NCBI GenBank assembly: GCA_947170435.1
Contig: CAMVTO010000011.1
Coordinates: forward strand, 1-64,000
Source: an uncultured Clostridia bacterium
GTDB lineage: Bacteria; Bacillota; Clostridia; Oscillospirales; Oscillospiraceae
Direction of reading: 5' to 3'
DNA length: 64,000 nucleotides
Of this stretch, positions 1 through 8,012 are shown in pieces. The translations under genes and the position numbers were made by a program. Position 1 is the first letter of the stretch, and each line of letters starts with the position of its first letter. Below the pieces are notes generated by a model. The model had not been told where the DNA came from. It did no database searches and saw nothing but the letters and a program-made list of their open reading frames with translations.

Positions 1-23
1 AGAATTGGCTGAATTTTCCCGAC

Positions 24-1205
24 TCAAAATGGCTGTGAGTTCCCGGCGCTAACACCAAAAACCGTTCTAAGCTTCTCTTCTGATGAAAACGCAAGAATTT
101 GCTTGCTATATAACCCAGCAATAATGTCGTTCTTTCCTATGATGGCGCGGAGTTCTGGCCAACTCGTAATGTCAGTGTCAAACACATTGCAGAGGGGGCA
201 ACCCACCGCTTGATAGGCATTCAATTTTATAAACGAATCGACAGTGTTCCCCGAAAAGCAAATCTCACTTTTCCTATGTAAGATATGCGCTTGTCCGTCA
301 ATAACCTCATTATGACAACGCTGCATTTGATAAATCGAATACATTAGCTGGTCAAAACCGTCAATCTCAACTACATCAGCATATTTACCGTTTTTCTTTG
401 CCCTTTCGATTAGATCATTTGCCCGATGATTAACTTGGCTACCTTTCCGAACAGCCCACAACAGGCCCTTAGACAATAGGGAAGGCCTATCCACACTATC
501 CTCAAAAAAGGACATAATAGATTCATCGTTCCCTGAATACCCGACTACTATCAACTGCTTGTCCACCAACTGACTGGCAGCATACGCTTTTAGCTTTTCC
601 TCCAATTGCTGCAATTCATCTTCCGTATTTCTCAGCCAATCATAGCGATAATCACCATGCAACTTGCCAACTACAGGATATTGCGGATTGAGCACATGAA
701 CACTATCCCGGTTTGCTTCGCTACACACCAAAACATTGTTTGTCGGGTGAAGCAGATGAAACGCATTTTCAAGTAACGAATCAAAGTTGGTTGTCCAAAT
801 ATTCTTAACTTTCCTCTGTGCAACAGCTTCCGCCAAGCATAGATATCCAATGGACGGTTTCCGATCAGAAACCATACTTTCAATAAAGCGTTTTCTAGCC
901 AACGGGTCGCTATAGCACTGTTCAAAGTAATATGAGTATTCTTCCGCAGCATATTGCCGAGGGCAGAAACCTTTCTGATCAAAATAGTCCTGTAGCTTTT
1001 TTTGAGTAGACGGAAGAGCCAAATCCTTATATTTTTCCGTAGACTCTCCGCGTTCCGAGCAGTACAGGGTACGCTTAAACTCCCAAATCAAATCTCCGCC
1101 CGTAGGAATACCAGAGGATATGGAGGCACCTGCGCCAAGAAAGAAATCAACCTCTCCATTAGCCATAACGCTAAAATTACGAGTAAATTGTTCCTGAGTA
1201 AGCAT
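24..1205 (-). CDS. SIR2-domain protein at the end of the dnd operon
   Basis: A 393-aa protein with a SIR2-family NAD-binding fold. GAGAS is at residues 24-28, TTNFD at 138-142, KLHG (the catalytic-type histidine) at 181-184 and GYSGND at 222-227, so the NAD-site residues look intact. SIR2 proteins of this class in antiphage systems usually consume NAD+ when infection is sensed. The roughly 150 C-terminal residues match no domain I can name. The start has a strong GGAGGAAG site just upstream. It lies 95 bp downstream of dndA on the same strand with no clear terminator between, so it is probably co-transcribed. The stop is only 23 bp from the window edge, and I cannot exclude a longer parental protein truncated by a frameshift. 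NADase activity and a role in the Dnd system are inference. Confidence 0.8.
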   Translation of the reverse strand: MLTQEQFTRNFSVMANGEVDFFLGAGASISSGIPTGGDLIWEFKRTLYCSERGESTEKYKDLALPSTQKKLQDYFDQKGFCPRQYAAEEYSYYFEQCYSDPLARKRFIESMVSDRKPSIGYLCLAEAVAQRKVKNIWTTNFDSLLENAFHLLHPTNNVLVCSEANRDSVHVLNPQYPVVGKLHGDYRYDWLRNTEDELQQLEEKLKAYAASQLVDKQLIVVGYSGNDESIMSFFEDSVDRPSLLSKGLLWAVRKGSQVNHRANDLIERAKKNGKYADVVEIDGFDQLMYSIYQMQRCHNEVIDGQAHILHRKSEICFSGNTVDSFIKLNAYQAVGCPLCNVFDTDITSWPELRAIIGKNDIIAGLYSKQILAFSSEEKLRTVFGVSAGNSQPF

Positions 1206-1300
1206 ACTTCCTCCTATCGCCTTCTATAGTGAGACAATATCAGCTCAAAATGCTTTTGAACCCTTGGCAATTAAAGCCAAACACTTTCTCAAAAGGTTTT

Positions 1301-2449
1301 TTAGCAAAGGCATTTAGTTACTTCAAGCAGTTGCTCAAACGAATCGTGGAGCAATTGTAGATCAGTCATTGGCCCCCAACTCAAACGCACTGAGCACTCA
1401 ATTTGATCATCTGGAATCCCCATTGCTCTTAGTACATAGCTTGGCTCATATGAATTTGAATTGCATGCTGATCCATTAGAGATTGCGCAGAACTGCTTTG
1501 TTGAAAGCATCAACGCCTCGGACGAAACACCCGGGAAGCACACGTTTAGCGTGCTGGGAACGCAGTAGTGTTGATCGCCATTTATAGAATACTTTATGCC
1601 AGACGCTTTAATTTGGTTTAAAATATCGTCCCTAATTTGAGTGCACTTTTGAATATTAGTTTGATGATCTTCTATTGCAATCTTGCATGCTTCGCCCAAC
1701 CCAGCAACCAACGCCACCGGAATTGTTCCGGGACGGATACCGTGCTCTTGCTGCCCGCCATACATGATTCCTTTAACAGGAACACGCGCATATGCTTTTT
1801 TTCTCAAGATCAGAGCGCCAACTCCCTGCGGGCCACTTATTTTGTGGGCACTCATTGCAAGGGTATCATAATTTGTTTGCTGAAGTTCGTCTATCAACTT
1901 GCCAAAGCTTTGCGTTGCATCAACATGAAATAAAATATCTCTTTGCTCTAGAAGCTCACCAATTTCTTTAATGGGCTGAATCGTTCCCGTTTCGTTGTTC
2001 ACATGCATGACACACACAAGAAGCGTTTCACGCCGAACATGCTCGAGAATCGTTGCAACATCGATTCGCCCGTTGTGGTCGGGATCAATGAAATCAACAT
2101 CGAAGCCTAGTGATTGCATGTGCTTTAGAGTATTGATAATTGCTTTGTGCTCAATGGATGATGAAATAATGTGCTTTTTCCCCGTTTTAGCCGCATAGTC
2201 TTGCAGCCCCTGCAATGCAATGTTATTGCTCTCTGTTGCACCACTAGTAAAGTAGACCTCATCATTGTTAATTCCGAGAATTGTAGCAACAGAAGCCCGC
2301 GCGTCTTCAACAATTTTTCGTGCTGCTGTTCCATAGTTGTGTGTACGGCTGTCGGCGTTTCCATACGAGCCTTCATATACTGCAATCATCCGCGAAAGAA
2401 CTCGCTTATCGATTGGCGCAGATGAATTGAAATCCAAATAAACGCTCAT
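1301..2449 (-). CDS. dndA: Cysteine desulfurase DndA
   Basis: A 382-aa PLP-dependent class V aminotransferase of the NifS/IscS family. It removes sulfur from cysteine to supply the phosphorothioate pathway. Visible features are TSGATES near residue 70, the PLP lysine in SAHKISGP, and the persulfide-forming Cys in GSACNSNS near residue 325. I start it at the Met beginning MSVYLDF (2449): GGAGG sits six bases upstream and the family normally starts here, whereas the longer reading frame only adds eight unlikely residues. It begins one base after the dndE stop, so it is the fifth gene of a dndBCDEA operon. Its position next to dndE supports DndA rather than a housekeeping IscS. Confidence 0.92.
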   Translation of the reverse strand: MSVYLDFNSSAPIDKRVLSRMIAVYEGSYGNADSRTHNYGTAARKIVEDARASVATILGINNDEVYFTSGATESNNIALQGLQDYAAKTGKKHIISSSIEHKAIINTLKHMQSLGFDVDFIDPDHNGRIDVATILEHVRRETLLVCVMHVNNETGTIQPIKEIGELLEQRDILFHVDATQSFGKLIDELQQTNYDTLAMSAHKISGPQGVGALILRKKAYARVPVKGIMYGGQQEHGIRPGTIPVALVAGLGEACKIAIEDHQTNIQKCTQIRDDILNQIKASGIKYSINGDQHYCVPSTLNVCFPGVSSEALMLSTKQFCAISNGSACNSNSYEPSYVLRAMGIPDDQIECSVRLSWGPMTDLQLLHDSFEQLLEVTKCLC

Positions 2450-2450
2450 T

Positions 2451-2831
2451 CTAAGCCTCCAGCCCAAGTTCAATCAAATCATCAAGGTTCTTAATAAAAT
2501 TCGTTCCCGAAAGATAAGAAATGCCTCGTTCAAGATGCAGTTTAAAGTACTTTGCGATATTTTCATCGGTAATATCAATATTTTTGCTATTGCACCACTC
2601 AATGATTAACGCTTCGTATATTTCACTAAACTCGCCCGCAAATGTGTACCATGACATTTCCACATTGCTGTCCGCATTTAGTGGTACGTCTGTTGGCACA
2701 CTTCCTTCATGCAATGAATAACAGAACGCCCAGCGACAAAGAACATTCCAATTCTTTATCCCGGTTTTTCCCTTTAGACGGGATAACTTATCCTTTGCAC
2801 TGCTCGTTAACCTGATTTGATGAATTATCAT
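2451..2831 (-). CDS. dndE: DNA sulfur modification protein DndE
   Basis: A 126-aa protein of the DndE family, which binds DNA and takes part with DndC and DndD in replacing a non-bridging phosphate oxygen by sulfur. The N-terminal half carries the family-typical run with KTGIKNWNVLCRWAF (residues ~21-35). The length is close to known DndE proteins. Only two bases separate it from the dndD stop and one base from the dndA start, so translation is probably coupled. I see no enzymatic motif. Confidence 0.9.
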   Translation of the reverse strand: MIIHQIRLTSSAKDKLSRLKGKTGIKNWNVLCRWAFCYSLHEGSVPTDVPLNADSNVEMSWYTFAGEFSEIYEALIIEWCNSKNIDITDENIAKYFKLHLERGISYLSGTNFIKNLDDLIELGLEA

Positions 2832-2833
2832 TT

Positions 2834-4780
2834 TTATCCTCTCGTAAAATAACCGCGATGAATAGTGGTCGATTTTTGGACATCGCTATACATAAGCGTG
2901 AATTCGTCTCCCACATTATCCTTCATCATATCGTAACAATGCGAATCGATTTCGGAGTCAGTAGATAAGATAATTGTTTGATCACTTGCGTTCGGAAAAT
3001 AGTTCATAATCAGCGATGCTCTATGCTCCGAATCCAAGCGAGACAAGGGAGTGTCAATAATTACTGGAAGCTTGCGCTTTGAGCATCGTGCTAGTGCCCA
3101 AAGCAAAGAGACAACCATCAACTGCTTTTCGCCCGCGGAAAGGGATGCTTTGTCAACTTTATTCCCTTCACAATCAATGTAATACAAATCGAGCGTAACC
3201 GCATCCATTTCTATATGGTCTATCAAGCTGGTTTTGCTCGCGAGAATTTTATAGCAGTCGGTCATCGTTTTTGCAACAACATTGATCTTTGATGCTTGAA
3301 GGCGAATTCTATATTCCTCTACAATTTTCTCGGCCAAATGGGAGTACCTAAGGACGCGATTGTTATCATCATTCAGCTCAAGATTGCGCAGATAATCTTC
3401 AACAAAGCGGCCAAAAATTGCGTTGGCGCTGATTACTTTTCCGTTTTGAGTGCTACGCTCCTCGTTTAGCTTTGCCAGCTCAACATCAACCGCCGTGATT
3501 GCCTGTTCAATTTCTTTTATGCGCTTGTACAGTTTTGCGATAGCTTTTTCGTCAATGTCTACGGACAAATAGTTGTCAAGCTGTGTAATTTTCTCTTGGA
3601 ACTCCTGGAACTTGGTTTTGCGCTCAACAATTTCATTTGAAGTATGCTCGAGTCGCCCGTCAAGAAGCGTTTGCAGTGTTAATAAAGAACTATCTGAAAG
3701 GCTAATTGCTGGCTGCTCATCTGATGCCTGTGTGCGGCTGTCAACATATGCAATAAACTCTGACGCCGCTTCACTGGCATTTGGGTTTTTAGAAGCATAA
3801 TCAGGTAACAGGGACTTAAGCCTTATAAGTGTTGCCTTTAAGGTTTTTTGCTCTTGTGCCGCCTTTGCTTTTTGAAGTATTGATCGAAGTAATTCTTTCG
3901 TGAGAGACAGCGGAAGTTCTGAACCTGCGTCTTCTATCAACTGTTCATGTATTGCTCTTGCTGTCGATGTCGCAATTAGCCTTGATTGAAACAGTTCTTG
4001 ACGCTGACTAACTATGTCTCCCCCTTTAGCAGAGTAGGTCTGACGTTTTTTTTCAAGCTCTTGGGATAGCCGCGCCTTTTGGCCTTCTAATTCGAGAATC
4101 TTGGCGTCAAGAGTTTCTAACTCTTGCACTGCCAGATTTCTTTCTTCACGGAGTCGATTTAACTCGGACTCTGAGACCATGCTTGATATTTTTTTCCCAG
4201 TCTTGTTAGCTATCCTCTTTAAATCAGATTCGAGGGAGTCAAGAATGGAAATGCCAAGTAACGCTTTAATTGATTCCTTCATCTGAGCGCTGGTTTTTTC
4301 AACAGCGAGGTTTGCGATTTTCTCGCCATCGAAAAAGAAGAAACTCGACAATCCACTTGGTAGAATGCCTTCAATAAACATTCCCCAATTATCAGTCAAA
4401 AATTGATTAAATGAGCCGTCTTCAGATACAGAAATGGACTCTGCTATACGCTGTTTAGCACCACTCCATTCTCGGTGAATTCGGTAAGCATGATTTCCAT
4501 CTGCATCAAGCGAGAATTCTAAATCTATATATGTTTGCAGCGTTCCGTCTGCGACATTTACATATGACTTGAGATACTGCCCATACGTATTATATTTGCT
4601 TTCTCTGTAAGCCGAAGAACTAGAACCATATAGTGCAATCAAAATGGCCTCAAGAAATGTAGTTTTCCCGTGTCCGTTCATACCACCAATCAAAACGATC
4701 GGCTTATCAGAATCCATGCTGAATGTATTTGTGGAGGCATAAACGCCAAAATTGTGTAAAGTAAGTGACTTTATAATCAT
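2834..4780 (-). CDS. dndD: DNA sulfur modification ATPase DndD
   Basis: A 648-aa SMC/RecN-like ATPase of the phosphorothioation machinery. Walker A is GGMNGHGKTT (residues 32-41), a long Lys/Glu-rich coiled coil fills the middle, the ABC signature LSAGEKQL starts near 547 and Walker B VIIDTP is near 573. A conserved LPSGLS...FFFDGE block (140-153) is shared with the second ATPase at 8003-9961. It overlaps dndC by four bases (ATGA), indicating translational coupling. In characterised systems DndD is thought to supply ATP-driven DNA structural changes or nicking for sulfur insertion. Confidence 0.93.
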   Translation of the reverse strand: MIIKSLTLHNFGVYASTNTFSMDSDKPIVLIGGMNGHGKTTFLEAILIALYGSSSSAYRESKYNTYGQYLKSYVNVADGTLQTYIDLEFSLDADGNHAYRIHREWSGAKQRIAESISVSEDGSFNQFLTDNWGMFIEGILPSGLSSFFFFDGEKIANLAVEKTSAQMKESIKALLGISILDSLESDLKRIANKTGKKISSMVSESELNRLREERNLAVQELETLDAKILELEGQKARLSQELEKKRQTYSAKGGDIVSQRQELFQSRLIATSTARAIHEQLIEDAGSELPLSLTKELLRSILQKAKAAQEQKTLKATLIRLKSLLPDYASKNPNASEAASEFIAYVDSRTQASDEQPAISLSDSSLLTLQTLLDGRLEHTSNEIVERKTKFQEFQEKITQLDNYLSVDIDEKAIAKLYKRIKEIEQAITAVDVELAKLNEERSTQNGKVISANAIFGRFVEDYLRNLELNDDNNRVLRYSHLAEKIVEEYRIRLQASKINVVAKTMTDCYKILASKTSLIDHIEMDAVTLDLYYIDCEGNKVDKASLSAGEKQLMVVSLLWALARCSKRKLPVIIDTPLSRLDSEHRASLIMNYFPNASDQTIILSTDSEIDSHCYDMMKDNVGDEFTLMYSDVQKSTTIHRGYFTRG

Positions 4781-6339
4781 ATATGATTATCCTCTTCTGG
4801 GATATCTTCAAATTCTTCGCCCTCGTCATGAATACTAGCGAAAAACTTCTCGTTATACCTGCCGCCATAAGCCTTTTTCTGTTCAAGCTTGCTTGTATAA
4901 TACTGTGTGGCGTCAGTTTCGTTTTTGTAAAAGTTATGAGAAATGCAGTTATATAAGTTTTCCAAAATGCCCTTTCTCGAATTGATGCTGCTGGAATGCT
5001 TTTCCGTGTCAATAAGGCTATACATCATCTCAAAGGCCAAGCTTTCATCTGGACATATTGCGTTGCATGTTTCGCGCAACAATTCCCATTCTGTTGCACC
5101 AAACGCTTCATTTGGAATCCATGTTGGATCATCGAATGGTTCCCCTGTGACAGATTCATAGATTCGAGGAAGCGAGTCATCAAACTCGTGCTTTTCTAGC
5201 ACCCAAATTCTTCGAATACACCTGAGTTCTGGTATGGTAATCAATTCCAAGTCCGAAAACTCTTTTGGCCCTGCCTTGTTGATGTGTTGCTGGATTTCTA
5301 ATAGCTCGCGAAGCCATTGCTCTCGGACCTCTTTCTTATAAGGGCCGTGATGCAGTTGGCCATATGTTCCCTGTAACTGTCCTTGCATTCTTTTGAATGC
5401 TCGGCGTTCTCTGTCCTGTGTTTCATCCCCAAACCTGTTGCGAAACTCAAGAAGCGGTGCCATCCATGCCTTTTCATCGTCATTTGCAATCATTGCCTCC
5501 ATGGATTTATCCTTCTCAACCATAGTGCAAACCCAGCAACCGAAGCGGCTCTTTCCGCAACTTGGAAGGTTTTTCTCGGTCATCATGGGACATTCGTTAT
5601 CTGCGGTTGCACCTCGATACAGTGTAAGAAGTTCATGGTTTGCAAGTCCCCACGGATTCTTATACTGCATTAGGAATACCCACACATCATCGTCGTTCCA
5701 TTCTGCAAGGGGAGAAAACACCAATTCATTTGCCAATGTGGGATTTGGGCTTAACAATTCACGGACGCGTTTTTTTTCGTAATAAGCCATGGTTTTCGCG
5801 CGATTTGAGCTCTCTGCCTTGCGGGTCCCGAGCACCAAGATAATCTCCCCGTGCTCTGCAATTTTGCTCTTCACAAAATGATTAACCGGCTGAATCTTGA
5901 GGCGGTCTGTACACCAACGCAGCTTTTTTCGTGGAAAGGGATATCCTCTTCCAATTAAATTCACCCAAAATGTATTGTCTGTTGCCGGTGTAAGTCTGTG
6001 TGTTTTAAACGGCAAGCCATCACGAGCAGCAGTTTCGTTCATGATTTCAAACGAATGCTGCACCCATTTTGCAATAATGGGGGACTCAACCATGGTATCG
6101 GTGTTAATGATATGCACCGTCTTGCGGAGTTGCTCTCTGGGCAGTGTACGCAGGGAAAGCCAAACCAGCTGAAGCGTTGCAGTGCTGTCTTTTCCGCCCG
6201 AATACCCAATCACCCATGGAATATCGTCAGCAAGATAGAGATTCCGGACCGTTTCCATCAAGCCATTTATGGTGTCCTTCGTAATCGTTACACCGACGTT
6301 CTTGTTTTTCTTTTCTGTGATAGTCTCGGAGACTGACAT
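4777..6339 (-). CDS. dndC: DNA sulfur modification protein DndC (PAPS reductase-like)
   Basis: A 520-aa PP-loop ATP pyrophosphatase of the PAPS reductase family, which activates the DNA backbone for sulfur transfer. SGGKDS is at residues 47-52. Cysteines at about 250, 261, 268 and 271 form the expected [4Fe-4S] ligand set. I place the start at the Met of MSVSETIT (6339) because GAGAGGAT lies just upstream; the longer alternative uses TTG and runs into dndB. The gene starts 16 bp after the dndB stop and overlaps dndD by four bases. With dndD, dndE and dndA it completes a full modification set. Confidence 0.94.
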   Translation of the reverse strand: MSVSETITEKKNKNVGVTITKDTINGLMETVRNLYLADDIPWVIGYSGGKDSTATLQLVWLSLRTLPREQLRKTVHIINTDTMVESPIIAKWVQHSFEIMNETAARDGLPFKTHRLTPATDNTFWVNLIGRGYPFPRKKLRWCTDRLKIQPVNHFVKSKIAEHGEIILVLGTRKAESSNRAKTMAYYEKKRVRELLSPNPTLANELVFSPLAEWNDDDVWVFLMQYKNPWGLANHELLTLYRGATADNECPMMTEKNLPSCGKSRFGCWVCTMVEKDKSMEAMIANDDEKAWMAPLLEFRNRFGDETQDRERRAFKRMQGQLQGTYGQLHHGPYKKEVREQWLRELLEIQQHINKAGPKEFSDLELITIPELRCIRRIWVLEKHEFDDSLPRIYESVTGEPFDDPTWIPNEAFGATEWELLRETCNAICPDESLAFEMMYSLIDTEKHSSSINSRKGILENLYNCISHNFYKNETDATQYYTSKLEQKKAYGGRYNEKFFASIHDEGEEFEDIPEEDNHI

Positions 6340-6355
6340 GTCAAGAATCCTCTCG

Positions 6356-7426
6356 TCACTTCTTTTTTTCAATTAGAATATTCTCTTTCGCCAATTCATC
6401 TTTGCTCAGTGGGATATTAAGAAGCATTTTAATTTTAGAGCAGGTCAATATTACAGCTTCTTCACTATTCATAACCTTACCATTTTCACGAATTGTCCGC
6501 TTAAGCCAATTCTCTTCATTTGAGCGCAGCCAATCAATAGTCTTAAGATGCAATAAGTATGGTTTAAAATCAGTTTTGGGCTGATCATAAAAATGCCTAC
6601 CAAGGCGCCCGATTGCATTTAAGGTTACCGCGAGTGTAATAATATAGTTTTCTCTAAGATCTCGCTTGGTAATTGAGTGATTGAGAAGCTCCTGCCACTC
6701 AGCGATATTATCAGAAACGCAGGACCAATATCGTATTAGGAACTCCGTATCGCTCTGATTACATGAATCGGAGTGCAGTATCTTTTGGTTTGCTCTGTAA
6801 ATGTTGTTTAGTGTGAAAAGATTCGATGAATTTTTCCCAAGAATATCGCGCTCTTTATCAGTATACATGCGAAAGAACGGAACAGATTCAATGACCGCTT
6901 TCGTGGCAACTGCGATTGAGTCGCGAGAGTCATATAGTGTGGACAGCGAGTTTGACGTTTTTACGGCGTGCTTGTTGAGGTCAGTAAACATCTGCTGGCT
7001 TCTCGCAAGCCCTTCATCCTTGAAGAAAACAATTGAAATCGTTTCACTCCCCAACGTTTCATCATCATGCATCGCAGCTTCAATTGCTGCCTTTCGATGC
7101 TGACCATCATTGATTAAAAAGTTTGCGTCCATGCTAACCTTTAATATCCCTATATCAGAATCTGAATATGGGACAAAGGAAAACTCGCCATCGATTGACG
7201 CAGAAAGGGCAGAAAAGACATACGAATCCCGATTGTTTATAATATAGTCTTTAATATCAGGAATACGTGCATCATTGATCTTGCGTTGCGCACGATACTC
7301 TGGTGGCACGATTTCTTCTTCATTGCCAAACAGTTTTGTTAGGAGTTTAAGCGGAACCATGCTGATATAATACTCTTTGTTGGCCTGCTTCCCCCTCACA
7401 GCCGGGAAATTGTACAAAAAATCCAT
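6356..7426 (-). CDS. dndB: DndB, DGQHR-domain regulator of phosphorothioation
   Basis: A 356-aa DGQHR-domain protein; the motif is at residues 107-111. In bacteria with canonical dnd clusters, DndB is not needed for sulfur insertion but limits modification and represses dnd transcription by binding a palindrome at its promoter. It is the first gene of the dndBCDEA operon. A consensus promoter embedded in a large palindrome lies directly upstream (7438-7498), which fits autoregulation. The GAGGTG ribosome site is nine bases before the ATG. Confidence 0.88.
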   Translation of the reverse strand: MDFLYNFPAVRGKQANKEYYISMVPLKLLTKLFGNEEEIVPPEYRAQRKINDARIPDIKDYIINNRDSYVFSALSASIDGEFSFVPYSDSDIGILKVSMDANFLINDGQHRKAAIEAAMHDDETLGSETISIVFFKDEGLARSQQMFTDLNKHAVKTSNSLSTLYDSRDSIAVATKAVIESVPFFRMYTDKERDILGKNSSNLFTLNNIYRANQKILHSDSCNQSDTEFLIRYWSCVSDNIAEWQELLNHSITKRDLRENYIITLAVTLNAIGRLGRHFYDQPKTDFKPYLLHLKTIDWLRSNEENWLKRTIRENGKVMNSEEAVILTCSKIKMLLNIPLSKDELAKENILIEKKK

Positions 7427-7437
7427 TTTAGCACCTC

Positions 7438-7498
7438 AAGGCGGCGTGATATACTAAAGTATATGCTTTAGTATATCATGCCGCCTTTGCCGTGTCAA
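7438..7498 (-). promoter_or_regulatory. dndB promoter inside a 22-bp-armed palindrome
   Basis: Reading the minus strand, TTGACA (7493-7498) is followed by a 17-bp spacer and TATACT (7470-7475). The -10 box lies within a palindrome with arms 7438-7459 and 7466-7487 that differ at one position, separated by a 6-bp centre. The palindrome covers the -10 and transcription start and ends just before the dndB ribosome site. This is the classic position for a repressor operator. DndB is the natural candidate, by analogy with palindromic DndB targets in Salmonella. The transcribed part could also form a hairpin. Confidence 0.8.
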
Positions 7499-7505
7499 TT
7501 ACTTT

Positions 7506-8012
7506 TCAATCGTCTTCAAGCAAAATGTCATCTGGCAGAGCATCTATTTCCAGATTTCTGCCCTCAACAGTTGACACCACGAAGTCCTTTATATTCTCCA
7601 TGGATTCAATTGTTGATGTTCCAATTAGTTCTGCCAATTTTGATGCTCCAAAATTGGCAAACTCAACAAGAAATGCTAGCTTATCAAATTCACCGGTTTC
7701 ACCAAATGCAAGCTCCAGTCGTTGATCTTCCGTAAAATCCTGCGTCGTTGTCGAAAGAATTGCTGCTTGAAAAATAAAATCCAGCTTTCCGTTATCATTA
7801 TTCTGGAGAACATTTCGCGGTACGTTGTGGTAGTCGTCACTATCTCCTTCTAACTTTTCGATTCGCTTATCATACATAATTCCAATAGATAAGGCAAACA
7901 TGAAGATGTTGTAATTTGTTCTCTTGTTTAACCCTTTAAAAATAGGAGAGAGGTTATCAATAGCAACATCCCAAGGGGCACCTCTTAGAGCTATATCCCG
8001 TGTTAATTCCAT
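7506..8012 (-). CDS. 168-aa Dnd-associated protein, possibly DndE-like
   Basis: No family recognised with certainty. It is acidic, soluble and 168 aa long, with a 10-bp overlap with the upstream ATPase gene. Residues ~30-50 (KRTNYNIFMFALSIGI) resemble by eye the conserved DndE block KTGIKNWNVLCRWAFCYSL, including its position downstream of an LSR or LSP segment. Since the neighbouring ATPase resembles DndD, this pair may mirror the DndD-DndE pair in an effector module. Strong GGAGGAGG ribosome site. It ends just before the dndB promoter, so it closes the first transcription unit unless readthrough occurs. Confidence 0.55.
   Translation of the reverse strand: MELTRDIALRGAPWDVAIDNLSPIFKGLNKRTNYNIFMFALSIGIMYDKRIEKLEGDSDDYHNVPRNVLQNNDNGKLDFIFQAAILSTTTQDFTEDQRLELAFGETGEFDKLAFLVEFANFGASKLAELIGTSTIESMENIKDFVVSTVEGRNLEIDALPDDILLEDD

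Noticed and set aside
1206-1300. Terminator between dndA and the SIR2 gene
   Set aside because: Only short 5-8-bp complementary stretches occur and no T-run follows.
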